Shown here: piece by piece, positions 47,263 to 55,787 of the stretch | Layout of the letters: every line of letters begins with the position of its first letter | Numbering within the stretch: position 1 is the stretch's first letter | NCBI RefSeq assembly: GCF_026343185.1 | Contig: NZ_JAPEMA010000003.1 | Coordinates: forward strand, 443,349 to 507,348 | Source of the DNA: Streptomyces sp. NBC_00091 | GTDB lineage: Bacteria; Actinomycetota; Actinomycetes; Streptomycetales; Streptomycetaceae | Length of the DNA: 64,000 nt | Direction: 5' to 3' | Notes under the pieces: model-generated | Seen by the model: the letters and a program-made list of their open reading frames with translations, nothing else | What the model was told of the DNA's origin: nothing | Database searches by the model: none | Position numbers and translations under genes: made by a program

Positions 47263-48477
47263 TCACCCAGGAGACAGACGGGCCCGCCCGGATGTGACAC
47301 CTTCCGGAAGGAAATCCCGGAAGAAGCTCCGGACGTCCTCCACCAGCAGCTCCGGCACCTCCATCGCGGGGAAGTGCCCGCCCCTGTCGTACGAGGTCCA
47401 GCGCACGACGGCGTCGGTGCGCGCGGCGATGTGCCGCAGCGGGATGAAGTTGTCCCGGGGGAAGTCGGCCAGCGCCGTCGGGGTGGCCGACACCTCGGGC
47501 GGCTGCCCGTAGTAGTCGGCGTGGGCCCGCTCGTAGTAGATGCGGGCGGCCGATCCCACCGTCCCGGTCAGCCAGTACAGCATCACGTTGGTCAGCATCT
47601 GGTCCCGGTCGACGGGGCACCGGGGGTCGCTCCACTCGGCGAACTTCTCCCCGATCCAGGCGAGCAGCCCGACCGGCGAGTCGTTCAGCCCGTACGCGAG
47701 GGTCTGCGGCCGGGTCGCCTGGATGTCGGCGTAGCCCTGCCGCTCCCGCGCCCACACCCGGTACCGCTCCCAGGAGGCCAGCGTCCGCTCCCGCTCGGCG
47801 GGGCTCAGCGCGGCCAGCTCCGCGGCCCCGGGCTCGGCGGTGGCCCCCGCCCCGGGCAGCAGGTTCAGGTGCACGCCCACCACGTTGCCGGGCCTGGTCC
47901 GCCCCAGCTCCCGCGAGATCGCGGCCCCCCAGTCGCCGCCCTGGACCCCGTACGCGGCGTACCCGAGCCGCTCCATCAGCACCCCGAAGGCCCGCGCGAC
48001 CCGCTTGAACTCCCAGCCCGTCTCGGTGGTCGGCCCGGACAGCCCGAAGCCGGGGATGCTCGGCAGCACCAGGTGGAAGGCGTCGGCCGGGTCGCCTCCA
48101 TACGCCTTCGGATCGGTCAGCGGGCCGGCGACCTTCTGGAACTCCACGAAAGAGCCCGGCCAGCCGTGCGTCATCAGCAGCGGCAGCGCGCCGGGCTCGG
48201 GCGAGCGGATGTGCGCGAAGTGCACCCGCGCCCCGTCGATGACGGTGGTGAACTGCGGCCAGTCGTTCAGCCGCGCCTCGGCGGCCCGCCAGTCGTACTC
48301 CTCGCGCCAGTACCGTACGAGTTCCCGCATCTCCCCGAGCGGCATCCCGTAGGCCCGGCCCACGCCGTCCAGCTCGTCGGGCCACCGGGCCCGCCGCAGC
48401 CGCTCGCCGAGGTCGTCCAGCTCCTCCTGCGGCACCTCGAGCCGGAACGGCGTCAGCTCTGCGTCAAGATCGTCCAT
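47263..48477 (-). CDS. Epoxide hydrolase
   Basis: A 404-residue microsomal-type epoxide hydrolase: N-terminal EHN domain (FRLEVPQEELDDLGERL, RYWREEYDWR) and alpha/beta-hydrolase core with HGWPGSF (oxyanion hole), GGDWGA (Asp nucleophile) and GGHFPAMEVP (His). It opens an epoxide to a diol. It is 12 bases after the small SnoaL-like gene and 19 before the epimerase gene: a three-gene leftward operon. A link to polyketide tailoring or host defence is possible. Confidence 0.92.
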   Translation of the reverse strand: MDDLDAELTPFRLEVPQEELDDLGERLRRARWPDELDGVGRAYGMPLGEMRELVRYWREEYDWRAAEARLNDWPQFTTVIDGARVHFAHIRSPEPGALPLLMTHGWPGSFVEFQKVAGPLTDPKAYGGDPADAFHLVLPSIPGFGLSGPTTETGWEFKRVARAFGVLMERLGYAAYGVQGGDWGAAISRELGRTRPGNVVGVHLNLLPGAGATAEPGAAELAALSPAERERTLASWERYRVWARERQGYADIQATRPQTLAYGLNDSPVGLLAWIGEKFAEWSDPRCPVDRDQMLTNVMLYWLTGTVGSAARIYYERAHADYYGQPPEVSATPTALADFPRDNFIPLRHIAARTDAVVRWTSYDRGGHFPAMEVPELLVEDVRSFFRDFLPEGVTSGRARLSPG

Positions 48478-48489
48478 GCCGCCACGATG

Positions 48490-48903
48490 TCATCCCCGGT
48501 CGGGCCGCAGGACCTGGGTGTTCTGGCAGGCGGTCAGCAGCCAGCGCCCGTCGTCCTGCCGGGACACCACGTACAGGGGCGCGCCGTCGCTCTCCTCCCC
48601 GGGGGCCAGGTAGCGCTGGCGGACCTTGACCGCCGCGACGTCGTCCCGGACGAAGAGCACGTGGGCCACCTCGTAGCTGACCTCGCCGTCCCAGCTCGCC
48701 GCGGGCAGCACCTGCCGGGTGAACTCCGCGATCTCGTCGAAGCCGATGAGCACCTTGCCGTGGGCCGTCGTCCAGATCGCGTCCGGGTGGAAGAGCCCGA
48801 GGAACTCCTCGGTGTCCTTGTTCTGCTGCGCGTGCTCGACGGTGGCGACGAGCCGGGCGATCGCTTCGAGGTCCGCCGCGTGCGGCGTGGTGTCCGTGTC
48901 CAT
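48490..48903 (-). CDS. SgcJ/EcaC-type NTF2-like protein
   Basis: A 137-residue NTF2-fold protein: LVATVEHAQQNKDTEEFLGLFHPDAIWTTAHG (in part), then VSRQDDGRWLLTACQNTQV, as in SgcJ/EcaC proteins of enediyne and other clusters. ATG at 48903. First gene of the operon with epoxide hydrolase and epimerase. The function of the family is unsettled. Confidence 0.83.
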   Translation of the reverse strand: MDTDTTPHAADLEAIARLVATVEHAQQNKDTEEFLGLFHPDAIWTTAHGKVLIGFDEIAEFTRQVLPAASWDGEVSYEVAHVLFVRDDVAAVKVRQRYLAPGEESDGAPLYVVSRQDDGRWLLTACQNTQVLRPDRG

Positions 48904-48975
48904 GCGCACCACCCTCACGCCCCAACCGCACTTGAGGTCAAGCCCCGCACCGGAACCGGACCGGAACCGGACCGG

Positions 48976-49797
48976 CTAGGCCGCGTAGAGGTCGAAGGTG
49001 GACCCCCGCTTGGGACCCGCCACCACGTCCAGGGCCGGATCGACCGTCAGCATCGCCTGGTGCAGCCGCCGCAACTGCGGGGACGGCTCGACGCCCAGCT
49101 CCCCGATCAGCAGGCCGCGCAGCCGCCGGTACACGTCCAGCGCGGCGCCCTGCCGCCCGGACCGGTACAGCGCCACCATCAGCTGGGAGTGCAGCCCCTC
49201 GTGCTGCGCGTGCCGTGCGGTCAGCTCGGTGAGCTCGGCGAGGAGTTCGGTGTGCCGCCCGAGCCGCAGGTCGACGTCGATCCGCCGCTCCACCGCGACC
49301 AGCCGGCTCTCCTCCAGCCGCATGACCTCGATCGCGAGGACCGGCCCCACCCGTACGTCGACCAGCGCGGGCCCCTGCCACAGCGCGAGCCCCGCCCGCA
49401 GCAGCGCCGCCGCGCCTTCGTCGTCGCCGCCTTCGAAGGCGCTCTGGCCCCGGGCGACGAGGCTCTCGTACGCGTGGACGTCGACGGACTCCGACGGCAC
49501 CTGGAGCAGGTACCCGCCGTGCCGCGTCGTGAGGACCTCCTTCGCGGCGCCCGGCCGGCCCGGCCCCATGGCCGTGCCCAGCCTGCGGCGGAGCTGGAGG
49601 ATGTACGTCTGCAGCGTGGTCAGCGCGCTGTTGGGCAGCTCCTGGCCCCAGATCTCCTCCATGAGGGTGGGTACCGGCATCACCTTCCCGGGATGCAGGG
49701 CGAGCAGGGCCAGGATCTGCCGCGGCTTGGCCGCCGTCGGCACGATCGATTCCCCGTCGACCTCGGCACTCAACGGTCCCAGAATCTGAATCCTCAC
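48976..49797 (-). CDS. SARP-family activator, paralogue of 34177 gene
   Basis: A 273-residue SARP almost collinear with that at 34177-34998: TAAKPRQILALLALHPGKV, QTYILQLRRRLGTAMGPG, SESVDVHAYESLVARGQ, and the shared end STFDLYAA. GTG start at 49797 with GGAGGGGG upstream. With the SARP at 50741 it repeats the two-SARP set at 34-36 kb, but here a TetR gene lies between the pair. Confidence 0.92.
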   Translation of the reverse strand: MRIQILGPLSAEVDGESIVPTAAKPRQILALLALHPGKVMPVPTLMEEIWGQELPNSALTTLQTYILQLRRRLGTAMGPGRPGAAKEVLTTRHGGYLLQVPSESVDVHAYESLVARGQSAFEGGDDEGAAALLRAGLALWQGPALVDVRVGPVLAIEVMRLEESRLVAVERRIDVDLRLGRHTELLAELTELTARHAQHEGLHSQLMVALYRSGRQGAALDVYRRLRGLLIGELGVEPSPQLRRLHQAMLTVDPALDVVAGPKRGSTFDLYAA

Positions 49798-49911
49798 GGT
49801 GTCCCCCTCCGCAGTTCGCCGATTCGCCTCGCTGTCTCCGGGCCCCACGGGGACCCGTTTGCCACACTCCCGGCCCAGCCGGTCGGGCCCGCACCTCCCC
49901 CAGGGGACGGC

Positions 49912-50661
49912 CTAGACCGCACTCCCCAGGAACTCGTAGCTCCGCTCCCCCACCGCCGCGCGAGCAGCGGCAGCAGCAGCAGCGTTGACGCCCTGCGTCC
50001 GGTACTCCCGCACCCGCTCCGCGCCCACCAGGCTCGGCAGCAGCAGCCCCCACAGGGCGGCCACCTTCCGCTGCAGTTCCCCGTACGACAGACCGGTCCC
50101 GGCCAGCACCTCGATACCGCAGACGGCGGCGGCCACCAGCGCCTCGGCGCTCTCCCACCGGTCGGCGGCCGAAACCCCGTCACCGGCGGCCGGACCGCCC
50201 TCGTCGGGAACACCCCCGACGGGCCTGTCCAGCGGCAGCTCGCCCACGTCCCGCGCCATCCGCAGCAGCTCGCACACCGCCGACAGCCACGCCTCGTGGA
50301 AGTCGACCACGGCCGGCTGCTGCCCCGCGCACTCCTTGGTGATCCGGAAGCTCGCCGGGATCGCCGGATCCTCGTGCAGCGTCCGCGCCAGCCAGTGCGT
50401 CGTGTCGATCAGCGCCTGCAAGGGCGAGGCTCCGCCCTCCCGCAGCCCTCGGACCGCGTCGTGCAGCAGGCCGCAACCCCGCCGCTGCACGGCGTCCGCC
50501 AGCTCGTCCTTCGAGGCGAAGTGAAAGTACAACGCCCCCTTCGTCACCCCGGCCGCACCCGCGATCTCACCGAGCGTCGCGTTGGCGTATCCGTTGCGGT
50601 GGAACAACTCGGCCCCGGCGAAGACCAACCGCCTGCGGGTCCGCTCCGACCTCTCCTGCAC
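49912..50661 (-). CDS. Receptor-type TetR regulator
   Basis: A 249-residue ArpA/ScbR-like protein: ERTRRRLVFAGAELFHRNGY and GVTKGALYFHFASKDELADAV (in parts). About 25 extra Ala/Gly-rich residues lie in the ligand domain. Its C-terminus has an Ala run and ends YEFLGSAV. It sits between two SARP genes on the same strand, 79 bases after the upstream SARP stop. Confidence 0.87.
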   Translation of the reverse strand: MQERSERTRRRLVFAGAELFHRNGYANATLGEIAGAAGVTKGALYFHFASKDELADAVQRRGCGLLHDAVRGLREGGASPLQALIDTTHWLARTLHEDPAIPASFRITKECAGQQPAVVDFHEAWLSAVCELLRMARDVGELPLDRPVGGVPDEGGPAAGDGVSAADRWESAEALVAAAVCGIEVLAGTGLSYGELQRKVAALWGLLLPSLVGAERVREYRTQGVNAAAAAAARAAVGERSYEFLGSAV

Positions 50662-50740
50662 CGCTCCGTCTCCTTTTCGCCCCCGCTCCGTCCCTGCACG
50701 TGCCCCCCGGCCGCCGCACCCGGCGCCGGCCTCGCGGGGG

Positions 50741-51586
50741 TCAGGCCCGTACGAGCCGGTCCGCGCGCGGACCCGTCCCGGCGACCGAGGCCACCGCCGC
50801 CGTCTTGCCCACGGCCTCCGGGCCGGCCATCAGGATCGAACGCTGCAGCCTGCGCAGCGCGGTGGACGGCTCCAGCCCCAGGTCGCGTACGAGCGTGGCG
50901 CGCAGCCGCTGGTAGACGTCCAGCGCCTCGCCGCGCCGCCCCGAGCGGTGCAGGGCGAGCATGAACTGCCCGTGCAGGTTCTCGTGCGTGCGGTACCGGC
51001 TGACCAGCACCGTCAGCTCCGCCAGCAGCTCCCGGTGGCGGCCCAGCTTCAGATCGGCCTCGATGCGCTGGTCCAGCGCGCACAGCCGGGTCTCCTCCAG
51101 GCGGCGCGTCTCCATGTCCAGCTGCACCCCGCCCTGCACGTCGGCGAAGGCCGGCGCCGACCACAGGGCGAGCGCCTCGCGCAGCCGCTGCGCGGCGACG
51201 GGGAAGTCACCCGCGTCGATCGCCCGGTAGCCCATCCCGGCGAGCCGGTCGAACTCCCGTACGTCGCTGGTCCCGCCGTCGCTGTTCAGCAGGTAGCCGC
51301 CGGGCAGCGTCACGAGCACGTCCTTGGCGGTCCGCTCGGTGTCGTCGCTCCCCTCCAGGGCGGTCGCGATGAGCGCGCGCAGCTGGAGGACGTACGTCTG
51401 GAGGGTGGTACGGGCGCTGCGCGGCGGCATCGACCCCCACAGCTCCTCGATCAGCGCCGAAACCGGCACGACCTGATCGGCATGGAGGGCCAGAAGTGCC
51501 AGGACCTGCCGGGGCTTGGGGGCGGTGGGCGTGATGGAGATCCCGTTCTCCCGCACGGCGAGTGCGCCCAGTACATCGATGTCCAC
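50741..51586 (-). CDS. SARP-family activator, paralogue of 35311 gene
   Basis: A 281-residue SARP collinear with 35311-36132: TAPKPRQVLALLALHADQVV, QTYVLQLRALIATALEG, GGTSDVREFDRLAGMGYRA (in parts). It differs mainly in its last 25 residues. GTG at 51586 with GGGGAG six bases before. Two ARE-like sites lie 45-92 bp upstream, in the same arrangement as in the paralogue. Confidence 0.92.
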   Translation of the reverse strand: MDIDVLGALAVRENGISITPTAPKPRQVLALLALHADQVVPVSALIEELWGSMPPRSARTTLQTYVLQLRALIATALEGSDDTERTAKDVLVTLPGGYLLNSDGGTSDVREFDRLAGMGYRAIDAGDFPVAAQRLREALALWSAPAFADVQGGVQLDMETRRLEETRLCALDQRIEADLKLGRHRELLAELTVLVSRYRTHENLHGQFMLALHRSGRRGEALDVYQRLRATLVRDLGLEPSTALRRLQRSILMAGPEAVGKTAAVASVAGTGPRADRLVRA

Positions 51587-51630
51587 GTCGTACTCCCCTG
51601 TCCTTTTGGATGAGTCGCAAGAGTCAGTAG

Positions 51631-51678
51631 AAAACAGGCCGGACGGTTTGTCAATGCGAAACCGGTCAGGCAGTTTTC
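51631..51678. promoter_or_regulatory. Tandem ARE-like operators before SARP paralogue
   Basis: On the minus strand ACAAACCG-N6-CTGTTTTC (to 51651) and on the plus strand CGAAACCG-N6-CAGTTTTC (51657-51678). The layout copies that at 36189-36237. Confidence 0.65.
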
Positions 51679-51825
51679 AGCCTGGCGAGATCTCGGCGCC
51701 ACCCAAAAACCCCATCTGACCTGGGCATTTGCGAGCAACTCACATACCCACGACAGCTTGGAGCTCTTCAGCCGCCTCGCTACAGCGGTCATATAACACC
51801 CATCAGGGCCTTAAAATCAAACCAA

Positions 51826-52473
51826 TCAGTCTGTTTCTTGCTCCGGAAGTTCGCCTGCGGCTGGCTCCTCGCCCGCCGGGGCCGCCGTCTCGTCCAGGGC
51901 GATGCCGGGCAGGATCACCGTCCAGATCCGGGACAGGGCCTGCCGCGCGGTCCACTCCGGTTCCACGGCCCGCAGCCCCCGCAGCCCGACCGTGGAAGCC
52001 ACCACCACCCGCGTCGCGTCCTTCGGGGACACCCCCTCGGCAAGGAGCCCGGCCCGCTCCGCGGCGACCATCAACCCCTCCGCCCACAGACCGCATTGCC
52101 CACGCAGATCCACCCGGCTGCGGTGGCCGGCGTCCGCGCCCAGCGCGAAACCGGCCCGTACGACGACGTCCCCGGCCAGCAGTTCCAGCAGCGCGTACGT
52201 CGACTCGACGAGCACCCTCAGCGGGGCACCGGAACGCTCCGGCTCGCCTTCCTCTTCCGCGATCCGCCGCAGCCTCCGCGCAGCCCGGGCCTCCACGGCC
52301 CGGGCGAGGGCGGGCTTGCCGTCGAAGTGGAACTGCACCGCGCCGGAGGTCACTCCGGCCCGCTCACTGATCGCGGCGATCGAGGCGGCGGCGAAGCCCT
52401 CCTCGGCGAACACCTCCGCCGCAGCGAGCACGAGAGATTCCCGCGTGCGTGCCGCACGCTCCTGCTTGACCAT
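51826..52473 (-). CDS. TetR-family (pseudo)receptor regulator
   Basis: A 215-residue protein starting VKQERAARTRESLVLAAAEVFAEEGF with recognition part GVTSGAVQFHFDGK. It resembles the repressor at 32034-32648 (KQERA..RTR start, same C-terminal ARQALSRIWTVILPG-like pattern). ATG at 52473 with GGAG six bases upstream. The C-terminal tail is Glu/Pro-rich. Confidence 0.87.
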   Translation of the reverse strand: MVKQERAARTRESLVLAAAEVFAEEGFAAASIAAISERAGVTSGAVQFHFDGKPALARAVEARAARRLRRIAEEEGEPERSGAPLRVLVESTYALLELLAGDVVVRAGFALGADAGHRSRVDLRGQCGLWAEGLMVAAERAGLLAEGVSPKDATRVVVASTVGLRGLRAVEPEWTARQALSRIWTVILPGIALDETAAPAGEEPAAGELPEQETD

Positions 52474-52597
52474 GAGGGGCTCCACACACCGCAATCGCCG
52501 CATCCGCGGGTCGCCCCACACCAAGGGGTACGAGATCCTGGGCCACAGTCGACGCCCTCACCGGAGCCGGACCGGACTCCCAGCAGAGCCCCTCACC

Positions 52598-52653
52598 GTT
52601 AACGCCGTTAACACCCACCCCCCACACCCCACCCCACCGTTAACGCCGTTAAC
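52598..52653. repeat. Two GTTAACGCCGTTAAC palindromes
   Basis: Copies at 52598-52612 and 52639-52653, 41 bp apart, between a receptor gene and the antiporter. The second supplies the antiporter stop codon (TTA on this strand, TAA in the gene). First members of a 12-copy family that runs to 62710. Confidence 0.9.
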
Positions 52654-53878
52654 GCCCGGGCTCCGCTCCCCCGCTCCCCCGCGCCCCGAGCACCCGCACC
52701 ACCGGCCCCGTCACGGCCGTCGTCACCAGGGCCATCAGCACCAGGACGGTGAACAGCTCCACCCCGATCACCCCCAGCCCGAGCCCGACGTTCAGCACCA
52801 CCAGCTCCGTCACCCCCCGGCAGTTCATCAGCGCCCCCAGCAGCACGGCGTCCCCGCGCCGCTGCCCCACGGCCAGCGCCGCCACCGTCCCCGCACCCCA
52901 CTTCGCGGCCACGGCCACCCCCAGCACCCCCGCCGCCCACAGCCAGGCCGCGCCGCCCCCCAGCGCCCCCACATCGGTCCGCAGCCCGCTCCCCACGAAG
53001 AACAGCGGCAGCAGCACCGGCACCGCGAACTCCCGCATCCGCCGCGCCGCCCGCTCGACCGCCTTCACCCCCCTCGGCACCACCGCCCCGAAGACGAACG
53101 CCCCGAACAGCGCGTGCACCCCCAGCGCCTCCGTCGCGTACGCGGCCACGCAGGTCCCGCCGAACAGCCCGACCAGCACCCCGCTCCCCCGGTCCGGCCC
53201 CCACCGCTCCGCGGCCCGGGCGAGCAGCGGCCGCACCCCCCACCACATCCCCGCCACGAACCCCGCTGCCAGGGCGGCCCGCCACAGCCCGGCCCCCGCC
53301 CCACCACCGCCCGCCACGGCCACCACCACCGCGAGCAGGCACCAGGCGACCACGTCCACCACCGCCGCGCAGGCCATCGCCAGCGCCCCCACCGGCGTCC
53401 CGTACAGCCCCTGCTCGGTGAGGATCCGCGCCAGCACCGGAAAGGCGGTGACGCTCAGCGCCACCGCCACGAACAGAACGAACTCCGCCCGGCCCACCCC
53501 CTCCGGCGCGAAGGGGCCGTACAACCCGAGCGCCAGCAACCCCCCGCACGCCAGCGGCACCCACACGCTCGCCTGGCTCACCACCACCACGGCCCGCCCG
53601 AGCCCCCGCAGCATCCCGAGGTCCAGCTCCAGCCCCACCAAGAACATGAAGACGACCAGCCCGAGGCCCCCCAGCTCCCCGAGATGGGGAAGCACCTCGG
53701 CGGGCAGCAGCCACCGCTGCCCCGCCGGCCAGACCCACCCCGCCAACGAGGGCCCGAGCAGGATCCCCACGGCGATCTCCCCGACCACCGCCGGCTGCCC
53801 GAGCCTGCGCGCCACCGCGCCGCCCACCCCGCACGCGAGAACCACCACCGCCACGGCGATCAGCACTCCACCCGCCAC
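52649..53878 (-). CDS. Cation:proton antiporter (CPA2 family)
   Basis: A 409-residue membrane protein with about 12 segments, of the KefB/NapA-like CPA2 family: VVGEIAVGILLGPSLAGW, FLVGLELDLGML, ALSVTAFPVLARIL and ALMNCRGVTELVVLNVGL. It exchanges Na+ or K+ for H+. No TrkA-N or TrkA-C domain is attached. A TetR gene 52 bases upstream on the same strand may control it. Its stop codon lies in a GTTAACGCCGTTAAC repeat, at the edge of the maintenance region. Confidence 0.92.
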   Translation of the reverse strand: MAGGVLIAVAVVVLACGVGGAVARRLGQPAVVGEIAVGILLGPSLAGWVWPAGQRWLLPAEVLPHLGELGGLGLVVFMFLVGLELDLGMLRGLGRAVVVVSQASVWVPLACGGLLALGLYGPFAPEGVGRAEFVLFVAVALSVTAFPVLARILTEQGLYGTPVGALAMACAAVVDVVAWCLLAVVVAVAGGGGAGAGLWRAALAAGFVAGMWWGVRPLLARAAERWGPDRGSGVLVGLFGGTCVAAYATEALGVHALFGAFVFGAVVPRGVKAVERAARRMREFAVPVLLPLFFVGSGLRTDVGALGGGAAWLWAAGVLGVAVAAKWGAGTVAALAVGQRRGDAVLLGALMNCRGVTELVVLNVGLGLGVIGVELFTVLVLMALVTTAVTGPVVRVLGARGSGGAEPGR

Positions 53879-53930
53879 AGCCCCCTCCTGCCCCGGTCCT
53901 CCCGAACCGGAAACAGCGAGCGGTCCTACT

Positions 53931-54668
53931 TCAGGAGGTCACCCGCCGGGCCACCAACAGCCCGATCCCGTCCAGGATCCGCTCCAGCCCGAACCGCAAC
54001 GCCTGGTCCTGCCCCCCGTGCTCGGCGACCGAAGCCAGCGCCGCCGCCAGCGCCGGATACTCCTCCCCGCGCAGCCGCACCACCTCCCCCAACACGGCCC
54101 CGAGCTCCGCGTCCGGCCCCCCGGCCCCGCCCATCGCCCGCTCCTGCTCCGCGATGCCCCGCACGTGCCCGGCCAGCAGCACCATCGCGTCCATCGCCTC
54201 GGCCCCGCTCAGCCCGCACCCCTCCAGCGCGGCGAGCGCCCGCTCCATCCACCCGACCTCCCGCGGCCCGAGCGCCCGCGCCCCCACGGTGGCGTCCAGC
54301 AGCCACGGATGCGCCCGGAACCCGGCGAGCAGCTCCCGCGCCCACACCCCGAGCCGCTCCCGCCAGCCGTCCCCCACCGCCGCCAACGCGGCATCCAGCG
54401 CCACCGCCGGATCCGGCATCGCGGCCTCCGCCATCAGCGCGACGAGCTCCGCCTTCCCCGGCACGTACCGGTAGAGGGCCATCTTGGTGACCGCCAGCTC
54501 CCCCGCCACCCGCTGCATGGACACACCGCCCAGCCCCTCCGCATCGGCGATCCCGACCCCCGCGGCGGCGATCCCCTCCAGCGTCAGCCCCCGCCGAGGC
54601 CCCCGCGCCGGCGTCACCGGCGGCCCCCACAACAACCGCACCGCCGCACCCCACTGCTCGCCCGCCAT
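53931..54668 (-). CDS. TetR/AcrR-family regulator
   Basis: A 245-residue protein: after about 35 residues, LTLEGIAAAGVGIADAEGL and VTKMALYRYVPGKAELVALMAEA (in parts) form the HTH of the TetR_C_1-type family often linked to transporters. ATG at 54668 with AGGGGA upstream avoids reading the repeat region as protein. It probably represses itself and the antiporter gene that follows. Confidence 0.86.
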   Translation of the reverse strand: MAGEQWGAAVRLLWGPPVTPARGPRRGLTLEGIAAAGVGIADAEGLGGVSMQRVAGELAVTKMALYRYVPGKAELVALMAEAAMPDPAVALDAALAAVGDGWRERLGVWARELLAGFRAHPWLLDATVGARALGPREVGWMERALAALEGCGLSGAEAMDAMVLLAGHVRGIAEQERAMGGAGGPDAELGAVLGEVVRLRGEEYPALAAALASVAEHGGQDQALRFGLERILDGIGLLVARRVTS

Positions 54669-54720
54669 CGCATCCCCTAGCCCGCACACCAAAACCGCGT
54701 CGACCGTACACACCCTCACC

Positions 54721-54744
54721 GTTAACGGCGTTAACGCCGTTAAC
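54721..54744. repeat. Overlapping pair of GTTAACGCCGTTAAC palindromes
   Basis: Three GTTAAC half-sites in a row, joined by GGC and GCC, give two overlapping 15-bp palindromes (54721-54735 and 54730-54744) upstream of the TetR gene. The first reads GGC, that is, the exact repeat on the opposite strand. Confidence 0.9.
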
Positions 54745-54823
54745 GCCGACCCCTCCACGCCGCCAAAAAGTAACAACCCAAACCAGCCTCACCACCCCCA
54801 AACCCCCCTCCCACCAGCCCCCT

Positions 54824-54848
54824 AAAAGTACTTGTCGACTGGTTTTCT
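54824..54848 (+). promoter_or_regulatory. Weak ARE-like site before the receptor gene
   Basis: On the minus strand GAAAACCA-N6-AAGTACTT. Only the first half resembles the ARE half ACAAACCG. It lies about 65-90 bp before the GTG start. Confidence 0.35.
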
Positions 54849-54911
54849 TTGACTCAATCCCACAAGATTGCGCCTGTACCACGGACATCACCAGCATCAG
54901 GAGACACATAC

Positions 54912-55607
54912 GTGGCGAGGGTCAGGCAAGAACGGGCCGAGATCACCCGGCAGGCGATCCTCGACGGCGCGGCCGTCGCCTTCGACCACGCCGGCTTCAG
55001 CGGCACCAGCCTCAGCGACGTGGTCAAGAACGCCGGAGTCACCAAGGGCGCCCTGTACTTCCACTTCCAGTCCAAGGAAGCCCTCGCCCGCACCCTGATC
55101 GACGAGCAGTTCCAGGTGTCCAAGGACGTCCCCGCCATCAAGGACCCGGGCCTCCAGACGGTCATCGACCTGACCCACCAGATGGCGTTCGGGCTGCGCA
55201 CCAACGTCCGCGTCCGCGCGGGCATCCGCCTCGTCATCGAGTTCGGATCGTTCACGCACCCGGACCCGTCCCCGTACAACACGTGGATCGGCACCTGCCA
55301 CACCTGCCTGACACCGGCCCAGGCACGCGGCGACATCCTGCCTTCCCTCGACGTGGACAGCCTCTCGACGTTCCTCGTCGGCTCGTTCACCGGCATCCAG
55401 GTCACCTCGCACGTCCGCACCCGCCGCGAGGACCTGCACGACCGGGTCGTCGACCTGTGGAACTACCTCCTCCCCGGGATCGTGCCCGGCCCCCGCATCC
55501 CCCTCTTCGACCCGGCGGGCTCCCCCGCCTGCCGCGCCGAACTCGGCCTGGCCACCCGGCAGGCCACAGCCCGCCGGCACACGCCCACCGCCGTTCCGGT
55601 CGGCTGA
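54912..55607 (+). CDS. Receptor-type TetR regulator
   Basis: A 231-residue ArpA/ScbR-like protein: VRQERAEITRQAILDGAAVAF and GVTKGALYFHFQSKEALA (in parts), ligand domain with RVRAGIRLVIEFGSF. GTG at 54912 with AGGAG eight bases upstream is preferred to starts nearer 54849. A weak ARE-like sequence lies at 54824-54848. It borders the partition genes and is followed by a large inverted repeat. Confidence 0.87.
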   Translation: MARVRQERAEITRQAILDGAAVAFDHAGFSGTSLSDVVKNAGVTKGALYFHFQSKEALARTLIDEQFQVSKDVPAIKDPGLQTVIDLTHQMAFGLRTNVRVRAGIRLVIEFGSFTHPDPSPYNTWIGTCHTCLTPAQARGDILPSLDVDSLSTFLVGSFTGIQVTSHVRTRREDLHDRVVDLWNYLLPGIVPGPRIPLFDPAGSPACRAELGLATRQATARRHTPTAVPVG

Positions 55608-55627
55608 CGACACGTCCAGGTCACATC

Positions 55628-55696
55628 CAGGGCGGCCTCGCACACGCCGTGGCGAACCACGGGGGTGCTCGCTACGGCGGGTGCGAGGCCGCCCTG
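55628..55696. repeat. Long inverted repeat with 16-bp perfect arms
   Basis: CAGGGCGGCCTCGCAC at 55628-55643 and its exact complement at 55681-55696, with a 37-base spacer that itself contains GTGG/CCAC pairing. It can end the receptor transcript, but is longer than a usual terminator, and stands between the last cargo gene and parA. Confidence 0.75.
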
Positions 55697-55726
55697 TCGC
55701 GTATCCGGGCACCCCGCCACCCATTT

Positions 55727-55783
55727 CGTTAGCAAAACCCAAGCGTGGCGCCCACACGCACCCAAGAACGTTAGTAAAGTCCC
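55727..55783. promoter_or_regulatory. Direct repeat in the parA promoter
   Basis: CGTTAGCAAAACCC (55727) and CGTTAGTAAAGTCC (55769), 42 bp apart, in the AT-richer stretch before parA. parA has no ribosome site, so the second copy may overlap the promoter of a leaderless message. ParA or ParB may bind here. Confidence 0.45.
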
Positions 55784-55787
55784 TCTC

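Noticed and set aside
46987..50964. A 1325-codon plus-strand frame across several genes
   Set aside because: It is the antisense shadow of the epimerase, epoxide hydrolase, SARP and TetR genes; its repetitive Pro/Arg/Gln content is typical of such shadows.
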